The notes: generated by a model from the letters alone, not told the origin. A stretch of 64,000 nucleotides of DNA from BOG-933 sp037132135 (GCA_037132135.1 JBAXPR010000007.1:1-64000); one strand, 5' to 3'; positions 41,528 through 51,591 are shown, counted from the stretch's first letter. Made by a program: numbers and translations.

Positions 41528-42675
41528 TCCGCAGCCTCCAGAGCCTTCAGGGGACGATCGGCGCCGCAGCAGCGGCCGCAGCCGGCATGCGCGACCTCGA
41601 TCACGGTTTCGGCCAGCCGCGCCGCGGCATCGACCACGCACCAGCCCCGCGACACCGCCGCCGCCAGCGCCAGATCGGCCGGTTGGGCCAGCAGGGTCTC
41701 CAGCCGGGCCGCCAGGGTGTCGGCGGTGAATTCCGGCTGGGCCATCAGCCAGGCGCCGCCGGCCAGGGCCAGCGAGCGGGCGTTGGCGGTCTGATGATCG
41801 TCGGTGGCGTAGGGGTAGGGGACCAGGATCGCCGGCCGCCCGACCGCGGTCAGTTCGGCCATCGTCGAGGCCCCGGCGCGGCAAATCACGAGATGGGCGG
41901 CGGCAAGACGGGCCGGCACGTCGGTGAAGAACGCCGACAGCTCGACGCCGCCGACGCCCAGCCCCTCATAGGCGGCGCGGGCGCCGTCGATATCCTCGGG
42001 CCGGCATTGCTGGGCGACCACCAGCCGGGCCCGCAGCACCGCCGGTACCCGGGCCAGCGCCGCCGGAATCACCTCGCTGAACACCCGGGCGCCCTGACTG
42101 CCGCCGATCACCAGCAGCCGCACCGGACCGGCGCCGGCGGGCGGGACATAATAGGCGTCGCGCACCGCGGCAACCCCGGGACGAACCGGATTGCCGGTCT
42201 GAACCACCAGATCCCGGCAGGCCTCGGGCAGGCCGCTGACCACCGGAAACGACACCGCCAGCTTGCGCACCCCCCCGGCCATCAGCCGGTTGGCCCGGCC
42301 AAGCACGGCGTTCTGTTCGTGCAGCACCACCGGCACCCCGGCCAACCGGGCCGCGATCACCGCCGGCAGCGAGGGATAGCCGCCGAACCCGACCACCACC
42401 GCCGGCTTCAGCGCCCGGATCAGCCGCCGCGCCTCGAGCGTGCCGAGCGCAATCAGGCCGAGGGTGCGCAGCGTGCCGAGCAGGCCGGGAAACAGCGTCG
42501 CGGCATGGACCCGGTGCACCGGCACCGCGGGCAGGCTGTCGCCGAAGGCCTTGCCCCGGCGGTCGGTGATCAGTTCCACCGGCTGGCCGCGGGCGAGAAG
42601 TTCACGCGCCAGCGCCTCGGCGGGAAAGAGGTGGCCGCCGGTGCCGCCGGCGGTGAGCAGGACCGGTGGGGTCAT
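41524..42675 (-). CDS. murG: UDP-GlcNAc lipid I transferase (MurG)
   Basis: The 383-residue peripheral membrane glycosyltransferase makes lipid II. Motifs are LLTAGGTGGHLFPAEALA, VVGFGGYPSLPAVIAA, HEQNAVLGRANR and VIGGSQGARVF, with the UDP-GlcNAc site ICRAGASTMAEL. ATG 42675 overlaps the ftsW stop; the frame is open far upstream only because it is a shadow of ftsW. Confidence 0.95.
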   Translation of the reverse strand: MTPPVLLTAGGTGGHLFPAEALARELLARGQPVELITDRRGKAFGDSLPAVPVHRVHAATLFPGLLGTLRTLGLIALGTLEARRLIRALKPAVVVGFGGYPSLPAVIAARLAGVPVVLHEQNAVLGRANRLMAGGVRKLAVSFPVVSGLPEACRDLVVQTGNPVRPGVAAVRDAYYVPPAGAGPVRLLVIGGSQGARVFSEVIPAALARVPAVLRARLVVAQQCRPEDIDGARAAYEGLGVGGVELSAFFTDVPARLAAAHLVICRAGASTMAELTAVGRPAILVPYPYATDDHQTANARSLALAGGAWLMAQPEFTADTLAARLETLLAQPADLALAAAVSRGWCVVDAAARLAETVIEVAHAGCGRCCGADRPLKALEAAE

Positions 42676-43796
42676 GGCCGGTCCTCCAGCCCGAAATGAC
42701 GGCGGGTCAGCGCCAGCACCATGCCCATGCCGAAGCCGAGGGCGATCAGCGACGAGCCGCCATAGCTGACGAACGGCAGGGTCATGCCCTTGGTCGGCAT
42801 CATATGCAGCGACGAGGCCATGTTGATGAAGGCCTGCATGCCGAACTGCACCAGCAGCCCGGCCGCGGCCAGCAGCACGAAGAGATTGGAGTCCTTGAGC
42901 AGGCGCGAGAAGCCGCGCAGCACGATAAAGCCGAACAGCGCGACCAGCATCAGGGTCCAGATCAGCCCCAGTTCCTCGCCCGCGACCGCGAAGATGAAGT
43001 CGGCATGGGCATCGGGCAACTGCATCTTGACCGTGCCCTGCCCCGGCCCGGTACCGAGCAGGCCGCCGTTGCTGAAGGCTTCGAGAGAGCGCGTGACCTG
43101 ATACTGGTCTCCCGCGGCGGGATCGAGAAACCGGTCGATGCGGCTGTGCACGTGGGGCAGCAGCTGATAGGCCCCGACCAGCCCGATGCAGCCGAGCGCA
43201 CCGAGAATCACGACATAGGCGATGTTGAGCCCGGCGAGGAAGAACTGGCAGAACCAGACCACCGAGACCACAAAGGCCATGCCGAGGTCGGGCTGCTTCA
43301 GCAGCAACCCGGCGACCAGAAGATAGGCACCGATGGAAACGACGTTGCCGGGAAAGCCGGGGCTGGTGCGCTGTAGCGAAAACAGCCAGGCCGCGACCAC
43401 GGCGAACGCCGGCTTGAGAAATTCCGAAGGCTGGATCGACAGCCCGGGCAGATGAATCCAGCGCCGCGCGCCCTTGATCTCGACGCCGACGACCATCGTC
43501 GCCGCGGTCAGCAAGAGAGCGATGCCGAACACGATCAGCGCCGCCCGCCGCACGCCCCGGGGCGACATCAGCGACACCGCGACCATCAGCAGCAGCGCCG
43601 GAATCAGCATCACCACGTGATGCTCGACGAAATGATACGAGTCGAGGCCGATGCGGGCGGCCACGGCCGGACTGGCGGCCATGATCAGGATCGTGCCGTA
43701 GCCGACCAGCACCGCCAGCGCCGCCAGCATCCAGCGGTCGACGGTCCACCACCATCTGCCCAGGATCGACTGGTCGGTGCGGTCGAAGGCCATCAT
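42672..43796 (-). CDS. ftsW: Septal peptidoglycan polymerase FtsW (SEDS family)
   Basis: The 374-residue protein has about ten membrane helices and SEDS signatures KGARRWIHLPGLSIQPSEFLK and GTGPGQGTVKMQLPDAHADF, with GMTLPFVSYGGSSL near the C-terminus. It polymerises lipid II together with the FtsI transpeptidase. Start and stop overlap murD and murG by 4 bases each. Confidence 0.95.
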   Translation of the reverse strand: MMAFDRTDQSILGRWWWTVDRWMLAALAVLVGYGTILIMAASPAVAARIGLDSYHFVEHHVVMLIPALLLMVAVSLMSPRGVRRAALIVFGIALLLTAATMVVGVEIKGARRWIHLPGLSIQPSEFLKPAFAVVAAWLFSLQRTSPGFPGNVVSIGAYLLVAGLLLKQPDLGMAFVVSVVWFCQFFLAGLNIAYVVILGALGCIGLVGAYQLLPHVHSRIDRFLDPAAGDQYQVTRSLEAFSNGGLLGTGPGQGTVKMQLPDAHADFIFAVAGEELGLIWTLMLVALFGFIVLRGFSRLLKDSNLFVLLAAAGLLVQFGMQAFINMASSLHMMPTKGMTLPFVSYGGSSLIALGFGMGMVLALTRRHFGLEDRP

Positions 43797-45214
43797 GGCC
43801 GAGCCCCCCCTCTACCCGAATAGTTCTCAACGAAGTCCGCGACATGGGCGGCAAAAGCGGCGCCGCGCGCCTCGAAATCCGTGAACTGATCGAACGACGC
43901 GCAGGCCGGCGAGAGCAGAACGCAGGCCCCCGACCGGCGTTCCGCAAGAGCCATCTCTGAGGCCTTGCGTACCGCAACATCGAGCGTACCACATCTTGTA
44001 TACTGAACTTGACCCTCAAGCCAAGCGGCAAACGACTCGGAAGCAGCTCCGATCAAAAAAGCGTGACGAATTCGACCCAGCAAGGGCTCCAAACCGTCCA
44101 GACCGCCCTCTTTTGGCTTGCCACCGAGGATCCAATAGATATCGTGGTAGCATGCCAGGGCTTTGCCTGCCGCTTCTGCGTTGGTCGCTTTGCTGTCATT
44201 GACGAAAATTACGCTCTCGAGTTGCCCCACCCGCTGCTGCCGGTGGGCGAGGCCGGGAAAGCTGGCGATCGAGCGCGCGATCAGATCGGGATGCGCGCCC
44301 ACCGCCCGCGCGGCGGCATAGGCCGCGGCGGCATTCTGCCAGTTGTGACGGCCGGGCAGCGCCGGCAGCGGCCTGAGATCGAGGATTTCCACCGCCCGGC
44401 TCTCGGTGTCGTCGATCAGCACGCCGTGCTTGGTGTAGACCCCGCCCGCGACCCGGTGTTCGACCGCGACCGGGATCACGGTCAGATCGTCGCGCCGCTC
44501 GAGCGCCTGAAAGATTTCCCGGCTCGGCTCGTCGTCGACGCCGATGATCGCGGTCATCGGCACCGTCGGCGCCACCACCGGCTTTTGCTCGAACATCAGG
44601 GTTTTGGCCCGGATGTAGCCGTCCATGCCGCCGTGGCGGTCGAGGTGATCGGGGGTGATGTTGAGCATCACCGCCACCGCGAACGGCGCCGCGAAGGTCT
44701 GTTCCAGCTGATAGGACGACAACTCAAGGACATAGGTGCCGGACGAACCCATCGCAGGCAGGCTCAGCACCGGCAGGCCGAGGTTGCCGCCCACCGCCAC
44801 CGGCCGCCCCGAGAGCTTCAGGATGTGGCCGATCAGCGAGGTGGTGGTCGACTTGCCGTTGGTGCCGGTGATGCCGATCCAGGTGGCGTCGTGCTCGGAG
44901 CGGGCCAGCAGTTCGATGTCGCCGATGATCTCGACCCCGGCCTCACGCGCCCGCACCGCCACCGGATTGGGCTCGGGAAAGGTGTGGGGAATCCCCGGCG
45001 CGAGCACCAGCGCGGCAACGCCGGCAAAATCGGCCTCATGGAGGTTGATCAGCGGCACCCCGGCCGCCGCGGCCTCGGTCCGGCGCGGCGGGCTGTCGTC
45101 CCAGGCCAGCACCCGGGCGCCGCTCTGCTTCAGTGCCAGCGCCGCGGTGAGGCCGGAACGCGCCAGCCCCATCACCGCCACCGGATACCCCTTGAAAAAG
45201 AAGAGGTCGATCAT
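43793..45214 (-). CDS. murD: UDP-N-acetylmuramoylalanine--D-glutamate ligase
   Basis: The 473-residue ligase adds D-Glu. Motifs include VMGLARSGLTAALALK, the P-loop GITGTNGKSTTTSLIG and HRQQRVGQLESVIFVNDSKATNAEA. The C-terminal part encoded by about 43965-44225 uses many A/T-ending codons (for example around VNDSKATNAEAAGKALACYHD) and is visibly less GC-rich than the rest, which may reflect replacement by recombination. The reading frame is intact through it. Confidence 0.94.
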   Translation of the reverse strand: MIDLFFFKGYPVAVMGLARSGLTAALALKQSGARVLAWDDSPPRRTEAAAAGVPLINLHEADFAGVAALVLAPGIPHTFPEPNPVAVRAREAGVEIIGDIELLARSEHDATWIGITGTNGKSTTTSLIGHILKLSGRPVAVGGNLGLPVLSLPAMGSSGTYVLELSSYQLEQTFAAPFAVAVMLNITPDHLDRHGGMDGYIRAKTLMFEQKPVVAPTVPMTAIIGVDDEPSREIFQALERRDDLTVIPVAVEHRVAGGVYTKHGVLIDDTESRAVEILDLRPLPALPGRHNWQNAAAAYAAARAVGAHPDLIARSIASFPGLAHRQQRVGQLESVIFVNDSKATNAEAAGKALACYHDIYWILGGKPKEGGLDGLEPLLGRIRHAFLIGAASESFAAWLEGQVQYTRCGTLDVAVRKASEMALAERRSGACVLLSPACASFDQFTDFEARGAAFAAHVADFVENYSGRGGARP

Positions 45215-45221
45215 GCCGGGG

Positions 45222-46307
45222 TCACCTTAGCTTCAGGGTGGAAAGTCCGATCAGGGCCAGAATGGTGGCGATGATCCAGAAACGGATCACCACGGTCGGT
45301 TCGGCCCAGCCCTTCTTCTCGAAATGATGATGCAGCGGCGCCATGCGGAACACCCGCTTGCCGGTGAGCTTGAACGAGGCGACCTGGACGATCACCGACA
45401 CCGTTTCCAGGACGAAGAGGCCGCCGATGATGGCCAGCACCATCTCGTGCTTGGTGACGATGCTGACGGCGCCGAGCGCTCCGCCCACCGAAAGCGAGCC
45501 GGTGTCGCCCATGAAGACCATCGCCGGCGGCGCGTTGAACCAGAGAAAACCGAGGCTGGCCCCGACCAGGGCGCCACAGAAGACCGTCAGTTCGCCGGCC
45601 CTGGGCACGTAATGGAGTTGCAGATAGTTGGCGAAGATGCTGTTGCCGACGAGGTAGGCGATCAGGGCGAAGCAGCCGGCCGCGATCATCACCGGCACGA
45701 TGGCGAGGCCGTCGAGGCCGTCGGTGAGGTTGACCGCGTTGGAGGCGCCGACCATGACGAAGATCGAGAAGGCGACGAACAGCCAGCCGAACTGGATCAG
45801 CACCTCCTTGAAGAACGGGATCGAGAGGCCGGTGGCCAGCGGCTCGGGCGTCACGACCACGATCAGCACCGAGGCGACCAGCGAGACCCCGATCTGCGCC
45901 ACCAGTTTCAGCTTGCCGGGCAGGCCCTTGGGGTTGCGCTTGGTCAGCTTGAGATAGTCGTCGCCGAAACCGACCATGCCGAAGCCGACCGTGACCAGCA
46001 GCACGATCCAGGTGTAGGCGTTGGAAAGATCGACCCATAACAGGGTGCTGACGATCACCGCGATCAGGATCATCAGGCCACCCATGGTCGGGGTGCCCTT
46101 TTTCTTGAGGTGGGTCTCGGGGCCGTCGGCGCGGATCGGCTGCCCCTCGCCTTGCTTGCGCTTCAGCCAGCGGATCAGCGCCGGCCCGATCACGAAGCTG
46201 ATGATCAGCGCCGTCAGCACCGCGCCGCCGGTGCGAAAGGTGATGTAGCGGAAAAGATTGAACGGACCGAAGTCGTTCGCCAGCGGATAGAGCAGATGAT
46301 ACAGCAT
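45222..46307 (-). CDS. mraY: Phospho-MurNAc-pentapeptide transferase (lipid I synthase)
   Basis: The 361-residue polytopic enzyme moves phospho-MurNAc-pentapeptide to undecaprenyl phosphate. Motifs are HLKKKGTPTMGGLMI, NAVNLTDGLDGLAI with the catalytic Asp residues, and MAPLHHHFEKKGWAE with the HHH Mg2+ site. The gap to murD is 7 bases and to murF 20 bases. Confidence 0.96.
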   Translation of the reverse strand: MLYHLLYPLANDFGPFNLFRYITFRTGGAVLTALIISFVIGPALIRWLKRKQGEGQPIRADGPETHLKKKGTPTMGGLMILIAVIVSTLLWVDLSNAYTWIVLLVTVGFGMVGFGDDYLKLTKRNPKGLPGKLKLVAQIGVSLVASVLIVVVTPEPLATGLSIPFFKEVLIQFGWLFVAFSIFVMVGASNAVNLTDGLDGLAIVPVMIAAGCFALIAYLVGNSIFANYLQLHYVPRAGELTVFCGALVGASLGFLWFNAPPAMVFMGDTGSLSVGGALGAVSIVTKHEMVLAIIGGLFVLETVSVIVQVASFKLTGKRVFRMAPLHHHFEKKGWAEPTVVIRFWIIATILALIGLSTLKLR

Positions 46308-46327
46308 GGATTGAAGCCCTCGCCCGC

Positions 46328-47767
46328 TTACGAAATCGCCGCGGCCGCCGCCGCCGCCTGAGACTCATCGAGAGCGGCCAGCGCCGCCACCACCCCGCCC
46401 ATGCGGCTGCCCGCCGAGCCCTTGACCAGCACGACGTCGCCGCCCCGCACCGCCGCCGCGACCACTGTCGCCAGCGCCCCGGCATGCTCGGCGTACGCGC
46501 CCCGTACGCGCTCCGGCAGCGATACGTACAGCGCACGCATGTGCGGACCGCAGCAAAAAACCTGATCAAAGCCGGCGGCGACCAGCGGCCCGGCCAAAGC
46601 GCCGTGAAGATCGTCGGCCGCCGTGCCGAGTTCACGCATGTCGCCGAGCACGGCCAGCCGGCGGCCGCCGGCCCCGGTCGCGACCGCGCCGGCAACGGCG
46701 AATGAGGCTTCCATTGCCGCCGGGCTGGCGTTGTAGCTTTCGTCGATCAGGGTGAAGGCCCCGGATTCCAGCGCGACGCGCCGCCTCACCCCCCGGCCCT
46801 TGACCGGCGGCAACACCGCCAGGGTCCGCGCCGCGGCCTCGAGATCCGCGCCGGCCGCCCGCACGGCCAGCAGGACGCCGAGGCTGTTCATCACGAGATG
46901 CCGGCCGGGCAGCGACAGGCTGTAGGCGAGACGGACACCGCCGATCTCGGCCTCGACCATGCTGGCATCGGCTTCGCAGCGGCAGGCGATCAGCCGGGCA
47001 TCGGCGCCGTCGGCGGCGCCGAAGCTGAGGATGTGCCCAACCCCGGCCAGCCGTGCCGCCCGCTCCAGCCGGCCGAACTGGTCGTTGTCGCGGTTGAGGA
47101 TCGCGGTGCCGCCCTGATCCATGCCCTCAAAGAGTTCGGCCTTGGCGTCGGCGATCGCCGCGACCGAGGCGAAGAACTCGAGATGCGCCGGAGCGATGGT
47201 GGTGATCAGCCCGACGGCGGGCCGAACCATCCGCGACAGCGGCCCGATCTCGCCGGCGTGGTTCATGCCGAGTTCAAGGACGCCATGGTGGCAGTCGGCG
47301 GGCAGCCGGGCGAGACTGAGCGGCACGCCCCAGTGATTGTTGAGGCTGCCCGCGGTGGCATAGGTCGGCGCCTGGGCCTCGAGGCAGCGCAGCAGCGCCT
47401 CCTTGGTCCCGGTCTTGCCCACCGAGCCGGTGACCGCGATCACGGTGGCGGCGGTTCGCGCCCGGCCGGCCCGGCCGAGGTTCTGCAGGGCGATGAAGGT
47501 GTCGTCGCAGAAAAGCAGCGGCGCCCCGGCGCTGAGGCCGGCCGGCCGCTCGCTGACCAGCGCCGCCGCGGCCCCGGCGGCCAGCGCCGCGGCAACAAAG
47601 CCGTGACCGTCGAAATTCGGCCCGCGCAAGGCAACGAAAAGATCGCCCGGGACGACGGTGCGGCTATCGATCGAGACGCCGAAGGCGCGCCAGTCACGGT
47701 CGCAACGGCCACCGGTGGCCGCGATCACCGCTTCGGCGGTCCAGAGCGGGGGGCACGGGCCGGTCAT
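46328..47767 (-). CDS. murF: UDP-MurNAc-tripeptide--D-alanyl-D-alanine ligase
   Basis: The 479-residue ligase adds the D-Ala-D-Ala dipeptide made by ddl. Motifs are VSIDSRTVVPGDLFVAL, the P-loop VTGSVGKTGTKEAL and DESYNASPAAMEASF. ATG 47767 overlaps the murE stop (ATGA). The C-terminal end is very Ala-rich. Confidence 0.95.
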   Translation of the reverse strand: MTGPCPPLWTAEAVIAATGGRCDRDWRAFGVSIDSRTVVPGDLFVALRGPNFDGHGFVAAALAAGAAAALVSERPAGLSAGAPLLFCDDTFIALQNLGRAGRARTAATVIAVTGSVGKTGTKEALLRCLEAQAPTYATAGSLNNHWGVPLSLARLPADCHHGVLELGMNHAGEIGPLSRMVRPAVGLITTIAPAHLEFFASVAAIADAKAELFEGMDQGGTAILNRDNDQFGRLERAARLAGVGHILSFGAADGADARLIACRCEADASMVEAEIGGVRLAYSLSLPGRHLVMNSLGVLLAVRAAGADLEAAARTLAVLPPVKGRGVRRRVALESGAFTLIDESYNASPAAMEASFAVAGAVATGAGGRRLAVLGDMRELGTAADDLHGALAGPLVAAGFDQVFCCGPHMRALYVSLPERVRGAYAEHAGALATVVAAAVRGGDVVLVKGSAGSRMGGVVAALAALDESQAAAAAAAIS

Positions 47768-49197
47768 GGCCTCACCTCCGCCACCGCCGCCCGGGCCTCG
47801 GTGGCATCATCAAAGGGACGGGTTTCGCTGCCGACGATCTGGCCCTGTTCGTGGCCCTTGCCGGCGATCACCAGCAGGTCGCCGTCGGCGAGACCATCCA
47901 CCGCGGCGCGGATCGCGGCCCGGCGGTCGGCGATTTCGGCGGCGCCCGGCGCGGCGGCGAGGATTTCGGCGCGAATCGCCGCCGGGACTTCGCTACGGGG
48001 ATTGTCGTCGGTGACGATCACCCGGTCGGCGCGAAGGGTCGCGATCCCGCCCATCTCCGGGCGCTTGCCACGGTCGCGGTCGCCGCCGCAGCCGAACACC
48101 ACCACCAGTCTGCCGGCGGCGTGGGGACGGAGCGCGGTCAGCACGGTGTCGAGAGCGTCCGGAGTGTGGGCATAATCGACGATCACCGGCGCGCCGGCCG
48201 GATGACGGGCCACGAGTTGCAGCCGCCCGGGCACGCCTTCGAGGGATTCCAGCGCCTCGACCGCCGGCCCGACCTCGGCGGCCGGGTCCGCGGCGAGCAC
48301 CAGCCCGAGAGCCAAAAGAGCGTTCCAGGCCTGAAAGCGGCCGATCAGCGGCAGCTCGATCCGCACCGGCCGGCCGAGGAATTCGAGATCGAGCCGCTGG
48401 CCATGGCCCAGCGGCGTCACCGCCCGCACCTTGATCTCACGGCCGGCATAGCCGTAGCCGAGCACCCGGATGCCGCGGATCTGGCAGAGCAGCGCCAGTT
48501 CAGGAAATGCCGGCGCGTCGGCGTTGAGCACGGCCAGACCGTCCTCGGCGAGCACCCGGGCGAAGAGCGCCCCCTTGGCGGCAAGATAGGCGGCCATGTC
48601 GCCGTGATAATCGAGATGGTCGCGGGTCAGGTTGGTGAAGCCCGCCGCCTTCACCCGCACGCCGTCGAGCCGGAACTGGTCGAGGCCGTGGCTGGAGGCC
48701 TCCATGGCCAGATGATCGATCCCGGCAGCGGCCAGCGCGGCGAGGCCGGCATGGAGCGCGACCGGATCGGGGGTGGTCATGCCCGGCCCGGACCATTCGA
48801 CCCCGACCGGCGCACTCAAACCCAGCGTGCCGAGGCAGGCGGCGCGCCGGCCCAGCCGCTGCCAGAGCTGGCGCACGAACTGGACGGTCGAGGTCTTGCC
48901 GTTGGTGCCGGTGACCGCGACCACGGTTCCAGGCTGGCGGCCATAAAACGCCGCCGCCATCAAAGCGAAAGCCCGGCGCGGCGCCGGGTCTTCGATCAGG
49001 CGGATGCCGGGGGCGTCGAGCGTGGTTCCGGGCGGCGCCAGGATCGCAATCGCCCCCCGGGCCACGGCATCGCCGATAAAGGCGCGGCCATCGCTGCGGC
49101 TGCCCGGCAGCGCCGCGAACAGGAAGCCGGGAGCAACCGCCCGCGAGTCCGCCGTCAGACCGGTGATCTTGAGAGCGTGGCCGTCAGTGGTCGTCAT
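47764..49197 (-). CDS. murE: UDP-MurNAc-L-Ala-D-Glu:meso-diaminopimelate ligase
   Basis: The 477-residue ligase carries ITGLTADSRAVAPGFLFAAL, the P-loop VTGTNGKTSTVQF and the substrate motif TDDNPRSE. DNPR is the mark of meso-diaminopimelate-adding MurE, so the wall is of the usual Gram-negative type. ATG 49197 overlaps the ftsI gene by 14 bases. Confidence 0.95.
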   Translation of the reverse strand: MTTTDGHALKITGLTADSRAVAPGFLFAALPGSRSDGRAFIGDAVARGAIAILAPPGTTLDAPGIRLIEDPAPRRAFALMAAAFYGRQPGTVVAVTGTNGKTSTVQFVRQLWQRLGRRAACLGTLGLSAPVGVEWSGPGMTTPDPVALHAGLAALAAAGIDHLAMEASSHGLDQFRLDGVRVKAAGFTNLTRDHLDYHGDMAAYLAAKGALFARVLAEDGLAVLNADAPAFPELALLCQIRGIRVLGYGYAGREIKVRAVTPLGHGQRLDLEFLGRPVRIELPLIGRFQAWNALLALGLVLAADPAAEVGPAVEALESLEGVPGRLQLVARHPAGAPVIVDYAHTPDALDTVLTALRPHAAGRLVVVFGCGGDRDRGKRPEMGGIATLRADRVIVTDDNPRSEVPAAIRAEILAAAPGAAEIADRRAAIRAAVDGLADGDLLVIAGKGHEQGQIVGSETRPFDDATEARAAVAEVRP

Positions 49198-50965
49198 CGG
49201 GCGAAAACGCAGCAAGAGTGGTCCCTTTCTGGGGAAGGTCCGCGTCGAGGGCCTGACGGATTTCCGGCCGGTTCTCATCGACCGGCTGAACGCCCAGCAG
49301 CGGGCCGATCTGCCTGATCACCCGGCCAACCGCGGGAGCACTGGTCCAGCCGGCGGTGGCGAAGCCGTGACTGGAGGCCGAGGGCTTCGGCTCGTCGATC
49401 ATCACCATCACCAGATACTTGGGATCGTTGATCGGGAAGACGCCGATGAAGGAGGTCAGGTTGGCGTTCTGGGCATAGTGGCGGCCACGCTGCTTGTCGG
49501 CGGTGCCGGTCTTGCCGCCGACGAGATAACCGGGAACGTCGGCGAACTTGGCGGTGCCCTCGGTGACCACGATCCGGAACAGCTTGCGCATCTCCTGCGA
49601 GGTCCGCTCGGAGATGACCCGCTCGCCGCCGACCTCCTGGCCGGGCTGAACCTTGAGCAGGGTCGGCTTATGCAGAATGCCGCCGTTGATCACCGCCGAG
49701 GCGCCCATCGCGACATGGAGCGGGCTGACCGACATGCCATGGCCGAAGGCGATGGTCATGGCGTTGATCTCGCGCCAGGGATGCGGGATCAGCGGCTTGC
49801 CGAGTTCGGGCAACTCGATCGGCACCCCCTTGAGGAAGCCGATCTTGTTCATGAAGGCCTGCTGGGTCGGCACCCCGGCGGTCAGGGCCATGTGCACCGA
49901 ACCCAGGTTGGACGAATACTCGAAGATTTCGGTGACGTTCAGCATCCGGTGCTTGCCGTGATAGTCACTGATGGTGAAACGGCCGATATGGATCGGGTTG
50001 ATGGCGTCGAAGTTGTCGGAGGGCTTGACCTTGCCGCTGTCCAGGGCCATCGCCGAGTTAAAGATTTTGAAGGTCGACCCCATCTCGTAGACGCCGAGAG
50101 TGTTGCGGTCGAACTTCTGCTCGTCCTCGATCTCGCCCGGCTCATGGGGATCGAAGTCGGGCAAGGAGGTCATGGCCAGCACCTCGCCGGTGCGCACGTC
50201 CATGATGATACCGTTGCCGCCGATCGCCTTGAACTCTTCCACCGAGGCCGCGATCTCGCGGCGCAGAATGTGCTGAAGCCGGAGATCCAGCGAGGTCTGC
50301 AGGGGGGTCAGCGCCGACTGCTTCAGCCGTTTGTCGAAAAAGCGCTCGAGCCCGGCCAGGCCGACATTGTCGACGCCGGCGTAGCCGACGACATGGGCGG
50401 TCAGGTTGGCCGGCGGATAAAACCGCCGTTCCTCGCGTTCGAACAGAATGCCGGGCAGGCCGAGAACATGGACCGCCTGATGCTGGCGCGGGGTCAGATT
50501 GCGCTTCAGCCAGACGAAGCGCTTGTTGCTTCTGAGCTTGGCCAGGGTTTCCTTGTAGTCGAGTCCGGGCAGCGCCTCGGCCAGCTTGACCGCCGCCTCC
50601 TGGGCGTCGAGCACCAGCTTGGGATCGGCATAGAGCGAGGCGGTGGCGAGCGAGGTCGCCAGCTGCTGGCCGCCGCGATCGAGAATATCGGCCCGGCTGA
50701 GCAGAGCGTCGGCGTCGGGAGTGCGCTCAAGGCGGGCCTCGTCGTGGCCGGTGAAGCAGGTCGCGCCGACCAGCCGCACCGAAACCGCGCAAAAAGCGAG
50801 CACGATCACAAGACCGGTGACAACCAGCCGGTCGCGGCCCCGGTCCAGCGCCCGGGTGGCGCCGCTGATCGCGCGGGCGTGAAACCGGCTTTCCGCGGAA
50901 TAATGCCGCTCCCGGGCCTCATCGCCTTTAAACCGGGGGTGCTCGAACTCGGGCTCGGTGATCAT
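49184..50965 (-). CDS. ftsI: Septal transpeptidase FtsI (PBP3)
   Basis: The 593-residue class B penicillin-binding protein has one membrane helix (RLVVTGLVIVLAFCAVSVRL), a pedestal domain, and the transpeptidase motifs GSTFKIF (nucleophile Ser), SSN in EYSSNLGS and GGKTGTADK. It cross-links septal peptidoglycan with FtsW. ATG 50965 overlaps the ftsL stop by 4 bases. Confidence 0.95.
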   Translation of the reverse strand: MITEPEFEHPRFKGDEARERHYSAESRFHARAISGATRALDRGRDRLVVTGLVIVLAFCAVSVRLVGATCFTGHDEARLERTPDADALLSRADILDRGGQQLATSLATASLYADPKLVLDAQEAAVKLAEALPGLDYKETLAKLRSNKRFVWLKRNLTPRQHQAVHVLGLPGILFEREERRFYPPANLTAHVVGYAGVDNVGLAGLERFFDKRLKQSALTPLQTSLDLRLQHILRREIAASVEEFKAIGGNGIIMDVRTGEVLAMTSLPDFDPHEPGEIEDEQKFDRNTLGVYEMGSTFKIFNSAMALDSGKVKPSDNFDAINPIHIGRFTISDYHGKHRMLNVTEIFEYSSNLGSVHMALTAGVPTQQAFMNKIGFLKGVPIELPELGKPLIPHPWREINAMTIAFGHGMSVSPLHVAMGASAVINGGILHKPTLLKVQPGQEVGGERVISERTSQEMRKLFRIVVTEGTAKFADVPGYLVGGKTGTADKQRGRHYAQNANLTSFIGVFPINDPKYLVMVMIDEPKPSASSHGFATAGWTSAPAVGRVIRQIGPLLGVQPVDENRPEIRQALDADLPQKGTTLAAFSPDDDH

Positions 50966-51558
50966 TGCGGGCGTCCCAGCCGGGTGAGAAGAGAGCCGAT
51001 GTCCTCACGCCCGCTGGCCAGAGTGGCCACCGAGCGGGTCGAGACATGAGCAACCGCGAAACTTGGTCCCGCCGCCGAAGCCGAGCGCACCGAACGCACC
51101 GGCCGGCGCTGCTGGGGCTGGGTCCGGCCCTGGGACAGCGGCTGCATCTGAACCGGCGCCTGAGCCGCGGCCAGCGTCGCGATCGGGGCGGGACGCTGGC
51201 CGACCGCGGGCGCCCGCTCGGCGGCGCGGCCGCTGGTGGCCGGGGACGCCGGCGGGGGGGTCAGGCTGGCCGGCAGGGTGGTCGGACGGGCGGGCAGAAC
51301 CTCGAAGCCGGCAATCTGGGTGGCGACGATCGGCTTGAGCGCGAGATAGCTCGCCGCCAGCTGTTCCAGTCGTGCCGGATCATTGAGGAAGCTCCACTCG
51401 GCCTTCAGGACCTGAATGCCGTCCTGCTCGTTGACGATCTGGCGTTCCAGGGCGATTTTCTCGTCCTTCAGGCTCTGAACCCGATAGCTGGTGTGAAACA
51501 GCGAGACGCCGGCGAATGCGGCAAGGCCGAGCCAGAGAAAATCCGATTTGCGGAGCAT
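50962..51558 (-). CDS. ftsL: Cell division protein FtsL with extended Pro/Ala-rich tail
   Basis: The first 85 residues are a normal FtsL: a membrane helix (FLWLGLAAFAGVSLFHTSY), a leucine-zipper-like coil (RVQSLKDEKIALERQIVNEQ) and WSFLNDPARLEQLA. Residues 90-198 are a disordered Pro/Ala/Gln-rich extension, making the protein 198 residues against about 110-130 in many bacteria; long tails occur in alphaproteobacteria. It joins FtsB/FtsQ at the septum. Confidence 0.9.
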   Translation of the reverse strand: MLRKSDFLWLGLAAFAGVSLFHTSYRVQSLKDEKIALERQIVNEQDGIQVLKAEWSFLNDPARLEQLAASYLALKPIVATQIAGFEVLPARPTTLPASLTPPPASPATSGRAAERAPAVGQRPAPIATLAAAQAPVQMQPLSQGRTQPQQRRPVRSVRSASAAGPSFAVAHVSTRSVATLASGREDIGSLLTRLGRPQ

Positions 51559-51591
51559 AGGGGCCTCCCAGGAACACTCTAAGGTCTACAA

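Noticed and set aside
41524..44031. 835-codon reading that would fuse murG with upstream sequence
   Set aside because: The upstream part is ftsW read in the wrong frame; murG starts at 42675 in an ATGA overlap.
45211..46695. 494-codon minus-strand frame across mraY and the end of murF
   Set aside because: Alternate frame of mraY, Arg/Pro-rich, and mraY itself has all catalytic motifs.
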